From contig NC_135558.1 of the NCBI RefSeq assembly GCF_964340395.1, positions 6,231,001 to 6,295,000 on the forward strand: DNA of 64,000 nt, read 5' to 3'. The DNA comes from Glandiceps talaboti. Its lineage: Eukaryota; Hemichordata; Enteropneusta; Spengelidae. This document shows, piece after piece, positions 10,752-25,700 of the stretch; position 1 is the first letter of the stretch, and each line of letters starts with the position of its first letter. Under the pieces are notes generated by a model that searched no databases, was not told the DNA's origin, and saw nothing but the letters and a program-made list of their open reading frames with translations. Both the position numbers and the translations under genes were made by a program.

Positions 10752-13700
10752 GTAAGCAATATTTTCTTCTATCGCCGTGCCCTTCCCGAGTCAAACTCGT
10801 ATCTCGAATACTTTGTGACAGATTTGACAGTTCTCCATGTACGCCAGGGGTGTAAGTTGTTTTTGGACTTCAGTGTAAGCATGTCTCGCTGTCTAACAGA
10901 TCGCTTGGTCGTGCCTTGCCGTGGTTCGATGGATCGTATCGAAGCAGAGCTGGGCATGTTTTTATTTACTTCGCAAACATATCACAAGCGGTTTTGCTTC
11001 CGCGTCGAAAAGTGGAGCCGTGTTGTCTGTGTTGTAATCCAAGGATGTGAACTTTTTGTCCGAAGTTTCAAAGAAATTGGGCAAATTTAATTAGAGAGAA
11101 CCTGTGAACAAGTATTTGCATACGGAGAACGCAATGATAACATGTTTGTGTGTATTGGCATTGTCTAATTTGTCTGTATACGTTGTTTCTGGTACGAGTT
11201 CCTGCCTTCCCTTGTCCAACAATTCATGATTGTTTCGAACGTGCATAAACGCCAAGCATATTTCCGATCCGTGAAAGGAAGTGGTTTCCACCTCCAAAGT
11301 TTATTGTCTGGAACAAGCTCTAGCCATTTTCAAGGGAGATTAGATTCTGCAAAAGGAGGTTTTGTTGTTTAATTGTAGAACAATATAACCATCATGTACT
11401 GTTCTTAAAACAGTTTGTGGACACACCTGATATAGAGTAGTAATGTAAGCTTGTATGCCAGTGTATCAGGTGACAGCCAAGTAAACAACAACCTATGTCC
11501 CGCAGAGGGTAAGATAAGGTTAAGGCTATTTGATTCACATTCTTTCATTGACCGCAACTCACTAACTAGTCAAGTTTTTTCTAAATCTGGTCAACTTTTG
11601 AAGTCTATCTGCAAAAGCAATAGAAGAGAGTTAATGGAAAGTTGAACTGAGTAGTGTAGAACATGGATATTTATTTTTAAAATTGATGTCCTTCGCTGTG
11701 AGTAAAAAAGTTGAAATCATGAAGCAATTCAGATTTATTTCACGTACAGTTCTTGGTATGTCGCTGTATACTACTAGTATATTATAATTGCTTGTTAAGA
11801 TATTTATATGTTCAAAACTGTCATCTTTAAAATTTACTGAGGAAAATAATCATTATATATGAATATCCTTTGAAAATATGGAGAAAAAAATGTGAAAAAA
11901 AGTGTTTCACAGATAAAACCCAAAAGCTAAATAATTCATGACTACTGTTATGTAATATTATCCAACAAGATAACATAATGGATGCATGGTAAACCATTCA
12001 GAATTTACTATCAAGCCATTAATTGTATTCTATTATATGGATCATCGTAATGTATCTAGTAACATTAACAATTCAACTCATTTAATTGTATCCTCAAAAG
12101 TATAGTTGATAACTGTTTGTGAATAACAAAAATTGTAGAAATTTTATAACATAAGATGCCCATAAAATCAAAATGATATCAGTTGGTACTATACTAAGAT
12201 TGATTTACAGATAAATATTGAAACTGAAACCATTTACAACATTCAATATCTTCGGTAGACAGAATTTTAAAAACTCTGATGGAATAAATATTATGTTTAC
12301 TGTATGGAAGACTATTCAAAATTATTAGAATTGATCAATATCACATTTACAGTAAATTAATCCATGGAAGTATAACGTGGGTTATACTTCCATGATTAAT
12401 CTATGTAGAATATTCAAAATTGTTGGAATGGAATAAACATTATATTCACTGTATGGAAAACTATTCAAAATTGTTGCAATTGATCAATGTCACATTTACC
12501 CTATCGAAGAATATTCAAAATTGTTAGAATAGACGCATATCATATTTAATCAGGAAGAATATTTAAAATAGGAAATTGATATATTTTAATGTTATGATTA
12601 TTTAGACGTAGGTATTTTTCATAGTGAAGTTTATTTAGAAAATGAAAGGTCAAAGGTTATTGAATGATATTAACTCTATATGATAGAAATATTTAATTCT
12701 TGGTGACACATTCAGATTTTTGTAAATTCAATATTGAAGCCACAGTAGCTAACTGATTTTTTTCTTCATAATTTTGGTTCTTTTTTTTTCAAGTCATTGC
12801 ACTTGATAAAGTGTACAATATCACCCACATGTTCATGTTGTGATGAAATCTTATCAGTATCCCCTACATTTATAATTTGTTGATGTTCAAACAATTCAAT
12901 ATTTGGACTGTTTATTCACACTTTATACATTAAAGCTATATGTAAGACAAAGGATTTAACCATTTCTCGTAAAAGTAAAGGTTTGACGTGTTCATCAAAA
13001 CATTATGGCATTGCTATTTACTTTTTCATACATTTGATGATACTATTAAATCATGCAGTGAGATTAAATGACCATTTTATCTTAGAGCAACGGAGAAGTG
13101 ATGTTCTCACAATGACTTTGGAAAAATAATGACACAGCTGTAAGAAATTTAACTAGCAAGGATTGTATTGTGTTTACTGAGTTCTATTATTATCATGAAA
13201 TCATAGGACAGAACCTATTAATTACTCTAAAAAGAGTAGACCTAAGGGGAATTTTGGAAGTAGACAGAAATGTATTACTGCAGGTTGTACTATCATTCAG
13301 CTGAACAGCCAAGATGTAAATGTGGGTGTAATTTGGACAGCTGTGGGTCATAAAATATTCATAGTCTTGTTTAAGATTAGATTTAGAATGATGCCCTACT
13401 TCAACATCTGCATAGGAAATATTATTTTCAGGATGTTTCAGTCATTTTCTGCCAATACTCCAAACATCGCATTGATCTTAAATTCTTTCTGTGTATAATT
13501 TTATTTCAAAGAGTTTGGCAATTTAGATCAAATATCTTACAATCAGGGAGATGTTTCTCTTCTATCTTGTACAAAGTACAAAAACAAACATTTTCAACCA
13601 CTTTTTGTTATTGTGCATAGTTTTGCAATGTATAAATACAGCTAATAGTATTTATTTCCCTGTCTGTCAGGAATGGTGTCAATATTATTTTTGATGAATA

Positions 13701-16700
13701 CTGGTAGTAATACTAACGAATACATACAACTGCTTTAAATTTTATCCCAGCAGCTAAATCCTGGCAGGATATTTGAAGTAAAACAGTCAGGGGAATCTAC
13801 CTTTATACAAGTGTGTCTACCTTACAAGTGTGTTACAGATACATGTACTTTCTTGAAACTGAATATATGTAATGTATCAGTGATTACTTTACATTGCTGT
13901 GCATGCATACTCAGGGTATTTACTCTGCAATGCAATACTGAAAACAGTAAATATTGTAAAATTGTATCCACAAAATTATGTGAACACAGAGTAATATTGA
14001 ACAAAATTCGCTATGGATAAACCATGGAGGTATTAGTCCTCAGTACCTCCATGGATAAACCTTTGCAATTAATAACAGAACTCTATGATGTGTGGGTGTG
14101 GGTACTTGTGTTTGCACATCTCACTCACACTTGTAGTGTTTTCTACTGCATTTTCACTTGTTCACTCAATAAGTGTACCTGAAGAGAACATCGCAAGCAT
14201 GCATGTGGATGTCTTGAGTACACCACAACGACATTCATGTCACAGGTTCAGTTATACTGTAAATTAGCAAATCAAGGCAATTAATATGTAAATCATAGTA
14301 GAACTTTGAACGATTTACTACAATGATTAGACACAAAGGTATACTGTACATGCATGAACTTAATCAGATTGTTCACTGTGTTACTTTATTCATTTGATAT
14401 GTATTATTCAAAGTTGAAGGATACTAGTACATTTATAGATGGATTTACTAGTGCCTGACATGGTTTATTTTACACAAGCTCCAGATCACATTACAAATTA
14501 GTCTGTTAAGATACATACATTCCTACCACGCTATCAGTCAGCACCACTCAGGATTTAGGAAGCCTGATAGGGCTGAACAACACAACGACATATCTTACAA
14601 TCTAATTTCAAAGTTCCAATCACAGAGAATCAGAAGTGAATATATAGTCAAATATTTTTTTTTTCTGCAAATACGTGTAATAAATTTTCGAAACAGATGT
14701 AAAGATTACTAAGATGTCTGTTGTATTTTTAAATGATTGAATACTCAACGACAAATCTTTTAATCAACCTAGATTTTAGAATGCAGTAATCCCACATCAG
14801 AGTTAAATCCAATTGAGATTCTCCTTGACATTGATAGTATTGGAGATAATCTCGTGTGTGATTCATGGACCTTTGATGTGGGTTTTTATATTAATATTTA
14901 CTTTATATGTATGAATTGAAATGGTATATAGGTATGTGAATATTACAGAATATCCAACATAATTGTGTACTACATATTACATGTACATCATGTATGTAGG
15001 CTCTATATAAGTATTGGCTTATATTTAGCATTGATGCATTCCGTACACGTACACAATTGTACGTAGATACACTTATCACCTTCTGTGTAATATTTCCATT
15101 CATTTTCTGATGGTAGGATTATATGCTCTGATAGTATGATGTACGATGTACAGCCCGTGCCACTTTTGTAGACAGGGTAGCTGCATGTACATGTATGTAT
15201 TTACACATTTTATAAAACTGCTGTGATAGAGTTCCCAACCATAAAGGCATATTAGTTCAAACTTTACCTTGTGCTGTATTTGGGGGAACCTAGAGTTAGT
15301 ACCATGTGATAATGTTTTACTGCAGAACACATTTATGGTTATTCTATCAAATTTCTTGCAATTTCTATCATTTATAAAGAGAAATCATCCTAATTATTAG
15401 TGTGAACACATTGCCAGGAACAAACACTGCTTGAAAAGTTCGCTATGTATGGTTCACTTCCTGGACAAGGTCATAGAAAGGTCAAGAGGAGACAGAGAGA
15501 TATGTAAACATTGAGAAGTTGATAATTATACTATATTTGTATGTAATTGCATAGTTTAGGTTTTGACTGAAATTAGTCCGGTGAATGTGTACCTCTAGAA
15601 CCTAGTACTCTTTCTGCCAAGGGATATTGTTTGTAAACAAGTAAGTACTACAATAGCTCATTGTAGTCCACCCCTGACGATGCTGATGAAATGTCTTGTC
15701 GGCCAAAATTTGTGATTTGCTTTCAAGAAATTTGTTGAATCTATGAGTAGATGTAGTATGGCAAATGAGGATTATACTTTGCCATTTATTAAAGTGATAA
15801 TGGAGTTTTGTGACACAATGCTTTATAAGTATTAAGATTCTACAAATTAACTTTAATTGCTAACTTGCGAAAAATGTGTGTAAGTGACCAACTGTACAAT
15901 TACAAACTTTCATTTTCACTGTAAGTATATACTGATGTGAACAAATCATTTAGAATTTATTGTAAATCCAGTAGTGTGTTTTGAAATGTGAAATAGGAGA
16001 CCTGTTAGGTACATAACTGTAACTAGATGTAAGGGATTTGAAAGGAGATCTTGTAGAGTAAAGACCGATTAAAATAGTGAAACTTTCACTAGGTGCACAT
16101 GTTTACTAGTAAGTCTAAGTGAGTGACTTCAGTACCAGGTTAAAGGTGCACTAGCTGCAAACTGGAATTTTTTTTAAAACTTTGTCGCAGATATAATGAC
16201 TTCGTATTATTGTACACCCTGAATCACCTTTGAGTAAATGTATTTGTAAATTTTAAGCTGTACACATAGTATATATCATTAGCATAGTCTAGTCCCAATA
16301 CAGTATCATTATGATTTACACCTCCGCTCACATTTAGAGACCAGGTTGGCGTCCAGACTACCATTATCAATACATGGACTGATGAACAGAAATGAATATT
16401 AAATTAGGATCAATATTATTTACTGAATGATTGATTTCCTTGTGTTGTACACCATGTCTGGATACCTTCCAAGTCTGGCTAGGAAATAGCTGTCGTAAAC
16501 ACAATACAGTGTAAAGTCCGTGTATCACCTGTAAATAGAAATCTTGACCAAAAAGTACACATTCATATTTGCTTGTCAGTACAGTCAATATAAACAATGT
16601 GTTGTTACATTATTGAGAAGTTTTATTTTCAAAGTGAGAGATAATATTTTTGTAAAATTTGTACTCACAGATTTAGGAAATTGAGAGTTGAGGCAAAAAA

Positions 16701-19700
16701 GTATTTATTAGTATTTTATTATAGATTTTTTTAAAAGCAAAGAATACTATGTTCCTACAGTGTATGTCTCCCCCTCTTCCCCTTTCTCACCCCCCTCCCC
16801 ATCTCATCATTCCTTTTCCAACCCTACTTCATGACAACTTTTGATGTCAACATATCGATGGCATTACAGGTATATTAATAATCTCTGCCAGTTCCTGTTA
16901 CATCAGATCTGAGACATGTACCTTGGCCAAGGTGTAAATTATAAACTGTACTTCCCAAATTTGGTGACAACAAATCAATTGATGTCAACCTCATTAGTAT
17001 CACCTGTAAATATACTTGTACTGGACATGATGATGTCATTGCGTTCAGAGTACACACGCAGTTTCACTTTGTGAATGATGTTCATTGGATTGAATTCATG
17101 TCCAATGAAGCATACACAACCCACAGATGTGTAGATATGTAATACTGTATGTTAAAGTTATGCCATGTACCTGCTACATACAATATTTTATTTTTCAATT
17201 ATGTTTTTGAAATTTTCAACTCTGAAATAATGATTCATCGGTGAGTACTTTTTTTATTGCACAGTACCCAAAGTCGGAAATTATTGACTAATTTGTTGGT
17301 GGTTCACTGCTGCTCAGAAGAATGAAACAAAACATGGGACACAAACAGTAATAGATTCGATAATTAAAAATAGTATTGTCTATTGTCATACATGTATGTA
17401 GAGAGCTATTAACTATCTTTGGAATTTTAAAGAAAATCATTTAAGCAAAACAATGGCATTTGTTTAAATGGCTTTTTTGTTTCAGGAAATGTTATTTTAG
17501 TAAACAGTTTATTTTGCATAATAAGGGAAAGAAAATGAATTTGAAAATGTGAAGGAGCCTGCCTGAGTAAAGGTTGTGGTGAGTCCACACTTCGAACTAT
17601 TCTACACGTATGGTAGTCAACAACATACCAGATGTCAAAGCAATTATTATACAAGAAATGGAAATCAAAGATTATAATATGCAACATTTATCAAAATGCA
17701 AAGGATGTTTTTAGTTGGCCTGTCACAGCCTGTGGCCTTGTTGTGTTATATATTAGACAGCTTCAATGAAACTAGAAGTCAGTGTTGTCAACTGATAGGC
17801 AAAGAAGAGTTTCATGATATGAAAAAAAACAATGTTGATGATTGAAGAGGCATATTAGACCCCCTAAGTTGCTGATAAAAGTCAAAACAATTTGTACATA
17901 AGAAAAAAGTAACCCACTTTCTTTAACAACTCTGCAGGAATAGAAATTATGAATTGTGTGAACAAAGATCAGAGTTGTACAGTTTATAATTTGAATTGTC
18001 AAATATCTTTTGAATTGATTTATTGCCATTTCTATTCGTCAAAGGTGATGCTAGAGGGAAGTATTATATTTAAAATTGACAATAATTGTACTAGATGTAC
18101 AGGTAAAATATGTTATATTATACACAAGCAAAGTTGTTGTCTCTGAACTGAAAATATGCAAATTGTATACCCTGTTGTCAAGACAACCCATGTGTATGTC
18201 ACTGGTCAAGTTACGAGTCAAAATGTTTCAAATAGTCTTTATTTTTCCAAATTTTTCATAAATTATACATGTTGTTTGATTACATTATTTTCCAACAACT
18301 CATAGTCACAAAGCCCCTTAGGTCACTCATATTTCCTTTACTGAACAAAGAAATATTGGGGAACTATATCTAATCATACCTTGCACAAACCAAGTAATGG
18401 GTATTCAAACAGAAAATATGAAATTTGTAACTAGGTCATCGTACATCACAGCAGCGTGCCTCTTCATCATTGGTACTGTGGTGTTAGAAGTGTGAATCAA
18501 AACTTAACCTGTATAACATTTCCAATTATTTCTGAAATTAGGCTTGTATGGGTGAAATTTTATTATTCTCCAATTTTTGTTCCTCATTCAGCTGAAAGTC
18601 CTCATAATAGAAAGATTTTGTCACAACTTATCTGTGACTTGTTGTGACAAGGCCACTTAGTCAGTCGTATTTTCTTCAGCTGAATAAAAAAAAATATAGG
18701 GCACCTTTATCTCATTCTTTATTAGCTACAAATGTCTAGTTGATTGTGAAATTTACATACAAATTGGTTTGTAGATTTAATTTCAAATTTTACCAAACAT
18801 TGATGATAAGAGAAAGTGTTTTATTAATGAGCCAACAATAAAAGAATAACTGAATTGATGGGTCAGTAAAAAATGATTAAATTCACAGAGATTTAATTTC
18901 ACTTCCTTTATTCCTAGATTCAAATCTTACTTTATATCAGTAATGGAGTGAAACTTTTATAATTTCTAAATTCAGAAGGTGTGATTTGTACATATTTGCA
19001 GTGACGAAATCAGTTAGAATGAACAAGTGAATAATGTATATTATTATACAACAGAGTGGACTGTACGTATATGGTAATAGTATCTATGGTTTTGGATTTT
19101 TCATCTAGCCGCTATCACAAAAGAAAACTGGCTGTCTCGTATACATCAAATGTATCAGTTCTCTTGTCTTCATTACAATGTGCTTTTGGGCTGATTAACA
19201 ATGACATTTGTCTGTATAGCACATACTGACATATTCTGATTCATATTGTATACCGCTTTGTACAGTCTGTCGGTGTTACCATGGTAACTATTGGACTTTG
19301 TTTTCTAGAAATTTTGCATAAAACTCGTTACTCTATAATCATCTGAGGAGAGGTGGTAAATTAAAGAACTTGATTACAAAAAACTTAAAATCTATGAACA
19401 TCAGGCAGACTTAGGACACATATTAAAATAAACAAATTATGAAAATTAATATGAGCATGATAATACTTTGCATATACAATGTATGGATTAGCTTTAAAAT
19501 TTAAGTGCGAGTTATCTGGCAAAGTAACAGTGTATGGAAAAAGTCGGTCCAGAACAAAAGAATAATCCTGTCTATTCTCATCACTCCAGTCTCCATGGAT
19601 ATTAAGATACAACTAATGAGGGAACCTGGGATTGAAATCTAGGCCTTTTAAGATGCACAATGTACCTTCAATAATAATCTGAATAATAAGGTATACATGT

Positions 19701-22700
19701 GAAGGTATAGATTCGTGTAGACACTATTGATTTCTGTGCCCTCTCTTGCATTTTTAATAGTAATAATAGTATATCATTATATGGATAAAAACTTTTATAA
19801 TCTGTGGTAATTTTTTTATTTTACAGTTGAAAAACAATATTTCATGATAAAACAGGATTACAGAAGTTTTATTGTTTTCTTAAAAAATGTATAAAACTGA
19901 CAATTTCAGAGTGATACAGCAAAGTGACAGTCTATAACTATAACCCACATTGTGTGTTCTCAATTTCGAATGAGTAAATTACACACCAGTATGACAGGAT
20001 AGCTTTACATTGTATTGTTTTCACTGAGCCCAATGTGTAAGATAATCTCTTTTCACAAATATCCACTATAGACGTGAATCATTCTTCCTTTTACTACTCT
20101 CTGTCTTTGAGTTGGTATTGTTCGTTTCATTTCATTCATCTCTATAAATGTCAGGACAGCGGTGAGTCATCCACTCAGGTCAAAGGTCAATCAGTTGGGG
20201 GAACAACCATGAATGGATAAAATTTGGAGAATTCAGCCTTGAAGGGTAGTCATTCATTTACATGTACATGGGATTGTGGTGTACTCTGATGTCATCTTTC
20301 GTGTTCATTGCTCTTTATACATTTTATACCAGTCATGACGACTTGTTTTCGGTCTAATCTGTATTAATCTTTCAAAACAGGTATTCTCAGTCTTTTCAAA
20401 ACATAGTAATTCTAGGTTATTAGTGGGTGATAGAACCCTGGTATTACAGGCAGAAGTCTGGAGAATGTATATTTCTGCCCACATTTTGGTTATTATACAG
20501 TGAAGTATTCTAGCTGTAAATCTGGTAAAATTACATTTTTGCCCATAAATGTCATAAATCTGTGTAACTTAAAAATAGATCACCCTTTTCAAGGCTGTGA
20601 AATTCTGGTAAATTTTACCAACTTACAAACAAAACACTGGGTATAAAGAGAACCCAGGTTTTGGTGGCAGAGAGAAATTGTTAAGTTTACCATGTTACCC
20701 ATAAATTTAACAAAAAAATTATAAAAATGGACCACCTTCCTTCAAATGTCTGTGGAATTCTATACAATTTTACCTACTTGATGGTGATACACACAGAGAG
20801 CAAAAAAAATGAAATGTATGCATGGTATACAGTATAGACATTACAGTGTGGTATCAAAAAAAAAAGATCAATGTCGTCAACCATTTCCAAGTTTGTTTAT
20901 TTGTAGACAGGACTAAAATAGTTAACAAGATAACAAAATATGTAATTAGTAAAGATGATAGGGTTTTGATTGATGTGTCTGCCTGCTTCCCTTCCAAAAA
21001 AAAACATGTATGTTGCAGCGTATGAGGTGGGATAGGGGCAGATTCATATACATAGACAACAAACGTAGTAATCGTAGTAATCGTGACTTGTAAGTGATGT
21101 GGGAGGAATGGGCTAGGTTGATTTTGTAAAGATACAAAAAGAGACACAATACACCTCTGCTGTGTCTGTCTGCTTCCCCCACCCCCACCCCACCACCAAA
21201 AAAAACAACAAAAAATACAACAACAACAAACGTATGTTGTAACATATGAGGTGGGTTAGGGGAAGATTCATATACATAGATACCAAATGTAGTAATCGTG
21301 ACTTGTAAGTGTTGTGGGAGGAATGGGCTAGGTTGATTTTGTAAAAATACAACAAAAAGATGACACAATACACCTCTGCTGTGTGTAGGAGCACTGCACC
21401 TGCGATGAGAATCAGTTTCTGGTCTATTAGGTTTCAAGAGAGTATGTACATTTGTATGACTATACAGCTGATACACCTTGAAGGTATACTTGTGTGTGGG
21501 TGTATGCATGGAAGTGGTTCACAGACCACTGATTTCTCTATCCATGCTGTGAAACTTTGGAGTCTTGTCACATATATCATTTATATGTAAAGATTTTAGA
21601 GAAGATCTGATGAGAGTCGGTTTTAGCATGGAAGTATCAGTGTGTGTGGGTGATACTGTCATGGTTTTAGCATAGACAGTGGCACTGTCTATGGTTTTAG
21701 CAAAGTGGCACTGTCTATGGTTTTAGCAAAGTGGCACTGTCTATGGTTTTAGCAAAATGGCACTGTCTATGGTTTTAGATATTATCTAAACAGTGGCGCC
21801 TTGGCAGATACATGTTAATATACCTATTAAGGAGGTAGTTCACACCTCTATGAAGGTGTTAATTAGTAACAGTTTGCTGAAAAAGTAGACACTTGACACC
21901 ATTCATTCATAAACCTTAGATCCATTGCTTCCAGCCTTTAAAAGACCTGTACTGGATTAGGTAGAAAAAGTTGGTCCAGAACATAGAAATATTCCTATTT
22001 AACACACAGATAAGATAACAAATGTGCCAAAACCTGGGATTCAAACCCTGGGGTTTATAGGAATAGCAAGGATGTATTAGGGAGAATACATGCATGGGAA
22101 TAGTGTGTCTCTTTGTCCAAAGTCAGAGATTTCAATATTTCAGTGATTGAGTACATATGAGGTAAATAAATAAAGATTTCAGCATTATCGTCAACATTTG
22201 TGGGAGGTATATTGAACAGAGATATCTTTCAGGGAATTATGTGTACTCATAGACCCATCATGTAGGGTCTGTGATGGAATACTGGTAGTTCATTTGCATG
22301 ACAATGAGTGTCCTGACCATGAAAGAACAATGAACTAAGTAAAAAGAAAACAAAGGGAATTTTGAAGAGAATTGATCCTTCTTTAAGGTTATTATAAATT
22401 TAGAAATGATTTGCTCAGTGAACTTCATCGTTATAAATCTGATATGTAGATAAAACAAAACTTACATATGTTCCACATCGTATTATTTTACACATCTATC
22501 ATGCTTTTACCTAATAGAAATTTACAAAATTAATGTTATGAAAAATCTCTTTTGTCTGTGTCTGCTGTAAAAATGACACTTAATCACACAGTTTACGTCA
22601 CCATTCTAGAAATATTGTGTATTTACAAGGACGAGGTTTTATGATTCTGTTTTAATAGTGTCCATAATTTGGACTTTTTTGTTGCAAGTTGGATCATTGG

Positions 22701-25700
22701 CACATAATACTGAAAAGTACCTGCTGTCGGTACTTACAAAGGGAGTATAGAAAATAAAACTGTATGATTTAGATTGTGTGCTCTACTAGTTTCATCTGAT
22801 AAAACATACAGTGTATGTCCCCAACCCCAGTACTGCTTAATTATAAATTACATACATAATGTGTGTGACAAAATGTTTTAAATTGTAATTGTTTATTTAC
22901 ATACCTATGTAGTTTATTGTATGTATGATCTAGACCACTCAACATTTCACTTGCACTGTAATTTATATTATGCAAGTTTTAAATAAAATATTTTTACCCA
23001 GTGATCAAAGACAGGTGTTTTGTCACAGATCGAAAAGATACCCACACGTAGTCTTGTGCGTCACCACAAATGTAGGAACATAGATAAATATACGGTATAG
23101 AGAAATGGTGTGAAAACTTGGATTGAATAGAATAGAAGTCCTACTGCTAGTAAATCACTGGATCTCGTATAAAAAGATCTTAGATGTATTCGTTGGAAAA
23201 GTTCAGTAATAAGGCTTATTTCTGCCTTTAGTATACTTGTATTGATTACTGTTATCAACATATATGATTTTGGGTGATCAAATAACACCTTGATTAAATT
23301 TGAAATTTTGTTAAGAAACTCCACTGCACTTGACCTATGTTCAACTATTCTGGGGTGATTTCCTACAAGGTTTGATGAGAAAACCTCTGGTAAAGACATC
23401 ATGAATACCCTGATCTCTTTGTTTTGATATTCCTCATATTATGAAATCCCCCCCAAATGGCCAATCATATGTCATATGCAGTAGGGTTTCATTATCAGAT
23501 TTCAAAGTTGTGTATAGTTACCTATGTGCTATTTTATCACCCGAGATCAAGTTGCTAGCAATAATCAGTGCAAGTATATGGTCATTACGACAGAAATAAG
23601 TCTGATGTGACTTTTCCTATAAGTTATGAGGCTTTGGTTGTAATAAACTTATTGAAATTGAAATTGAAATAATAACATCCGAAAACTCAGTGTGAAATTT
23701 GTCATTCCTGCTGACACTTCCATATTATCAGTTAGGTTCGTTTTCCAATGTTTCCTTTTTTGCTGAGCATACATCCTGACTGCATTTAGCAGGAAATCTG
23801 TACTGTATTATACAACCATACATGTACAAACATGTAAATATAGTGACAGTTTCACTATTAAGGGCCAAATTAAAAAAATTATGTGTTTCCAATAACCGAA
23901 GCGACCCTTAAACATTAGTTTAATATTTACAACAAAAAGATAAGAAATTCTGTCTTCTTGACCTTCATGCACGTCTGTTTTCTTTGTGATGTCTGTACAT
24001 ATTTCATGAAACTATCACAGAAGGGGTATTGTGACCGACATTTTGTTCATTTTTTTGGGTCAAAGCAATATTTTTCAAAAATAAAAACAATTTGAAAGAT
24101 AAAATAAAATAAAATCCCGACCTACGTACCCTATTTTCTGAGGCTATGTTATCGGAAACACGTAATTTTTCACCTAATGGATAAAGCAGAGAGCCACAGT
24201 AAGTTAATAGGTATAGTGGATCCTATAAATAACGCATAGAAAAATAGCTTTGCTGTATCAAGCGGTGCAAGTGTAAAGTTATTTTCAGCTGCAACAGATA
24301 CAACTTACAACTATTGTGGTGTAGCATGATACTGGAAAATAAACTTTAACTGTCATGACTTATCATCTAACATGAACTAAGACAAATGGAGAGTGTCATC
24401 CACTAAGATAGATTTCATAAATACGATAACATTTGATACGGGATGTGGGGCCCAGGGCATACCAAATATAGTCAGCCTAGAAACATATTAAAGTCAACAC
24501 AAAGTTTGAAGACCTATTAGATACTGTGTCCTTCAGTGGTACAGCTATCTCGCAAATAGAGGATTACTCAGAAATTTGTGCCATAGTACTCGTGGGAGTG
24601 ATTTAGCATTGTGAGTATTTGTGGTGTGGGGGTGGTGTAAAAGTGTTCAGATCTCACTTGGACATTGTAGAGACAACACAAGGTAGGATTGCGTCTAGTG
24701 ATTTTATCTCAGTGATAGTGTTAGACCTAATTTTATTGTTTTTAATCATGATTTTGACATCTGTTGATTATTGTGGTTAGTTCTGTATAGGATAGTCAGA
24801 AGTGAATATAGATTTGGGGCGAAAAAAGAAGAAGATTGTTTTGAAGTGATACCAATCAAACTTGTATGCAGATTTATGTTAGGAGCTAATTTTTGTTTAC
24901 CGATACGTAGTCACAATTCAAACCATACTAATCTGATTGTTGACACTCTTAAAATGAGTGGTTTACCGTGTCCCAATACTAGAATTTGTAAAAAGAAAGA
25001 AGCTGCCTTCAACAAATGTAAAGAAAATGAGATAGAGCGATAAACGTTGAGTAAAAGTTTCACCAACACAATGTGATAAACAGACTGACCTCAATTTACG
25101 TCTGTTGAGTTTTATAAATAGTGACTATTTAAATAAGTATCTTGTTTTTTGATATTTTTGGAATCAGTTTATTTTTATTCACCGTATCATAGTTCACTCT
25201 GATACATAGAATCAGTTGACATTACTGATGAGCCAATATGTTTGTTTAATATACTCAACCGAAAAATATTTGATTATGAATGATTTAAAGATATTAATGA
25301 AATTTGAAGATGTTGTTATGAAATTTTATTAGCATGTAGTGTTGTTTGATGTGATGTTTTGAAAACAACCTGTGATTGTCAGTTATATATCTGTAGACCA
25401 TTTCCTGTGTATTAAAAATAGAATTGTAGGAATTTCTAGTAAGTGTTATCGTCCTCCAGCTACAGTTTCAGATTTTTGACATGCTTTTACAGCCAAGTGT
25501 ACAACACACAAGTAGGGGATATTCACCTCTATACTGATTATCTAGAGTAAACCTGCCAAGTACTCTAGCTGTTTGTTCATGGAGCAATGGCGTTAACACT
25601 GGTCCATGGTCATGGTTGTCATGCATCTATGAATCTACTTGGTTGTGCAGGTATGTAGTTAATATAATAAGGGGGTTTACACCACACACTTTAAGTTGTC

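Noticed and set aside
10656-11090. 144-codon + strand reading frame
   Set aside because: It starts at TTG, overlaps exon 1 in another frame and runs through its splice donor. Its length reflects the GC-richer CpG zone, and the protein resembles nothing I know.
20946-21509. 187-codon minus-strand frame
   Set aside because: It spans a two-copy tandem duplication and repeats its own peptide ([15 protein letters not shown]); no known domain.
19620-22050. GGGATTGAAATC / GGGATTCAAACC as tRNA B-boxes
   Set aside because: No matching A-box or cloverleaf could be placed around either; they belong to the dispersed family F.
23061-23402. 113-codon minus-strand frame
   Set aside because: No family resemblance. 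A rough estimate gives about two frames of this length by chance in 64 kb of AT-rich DNA.
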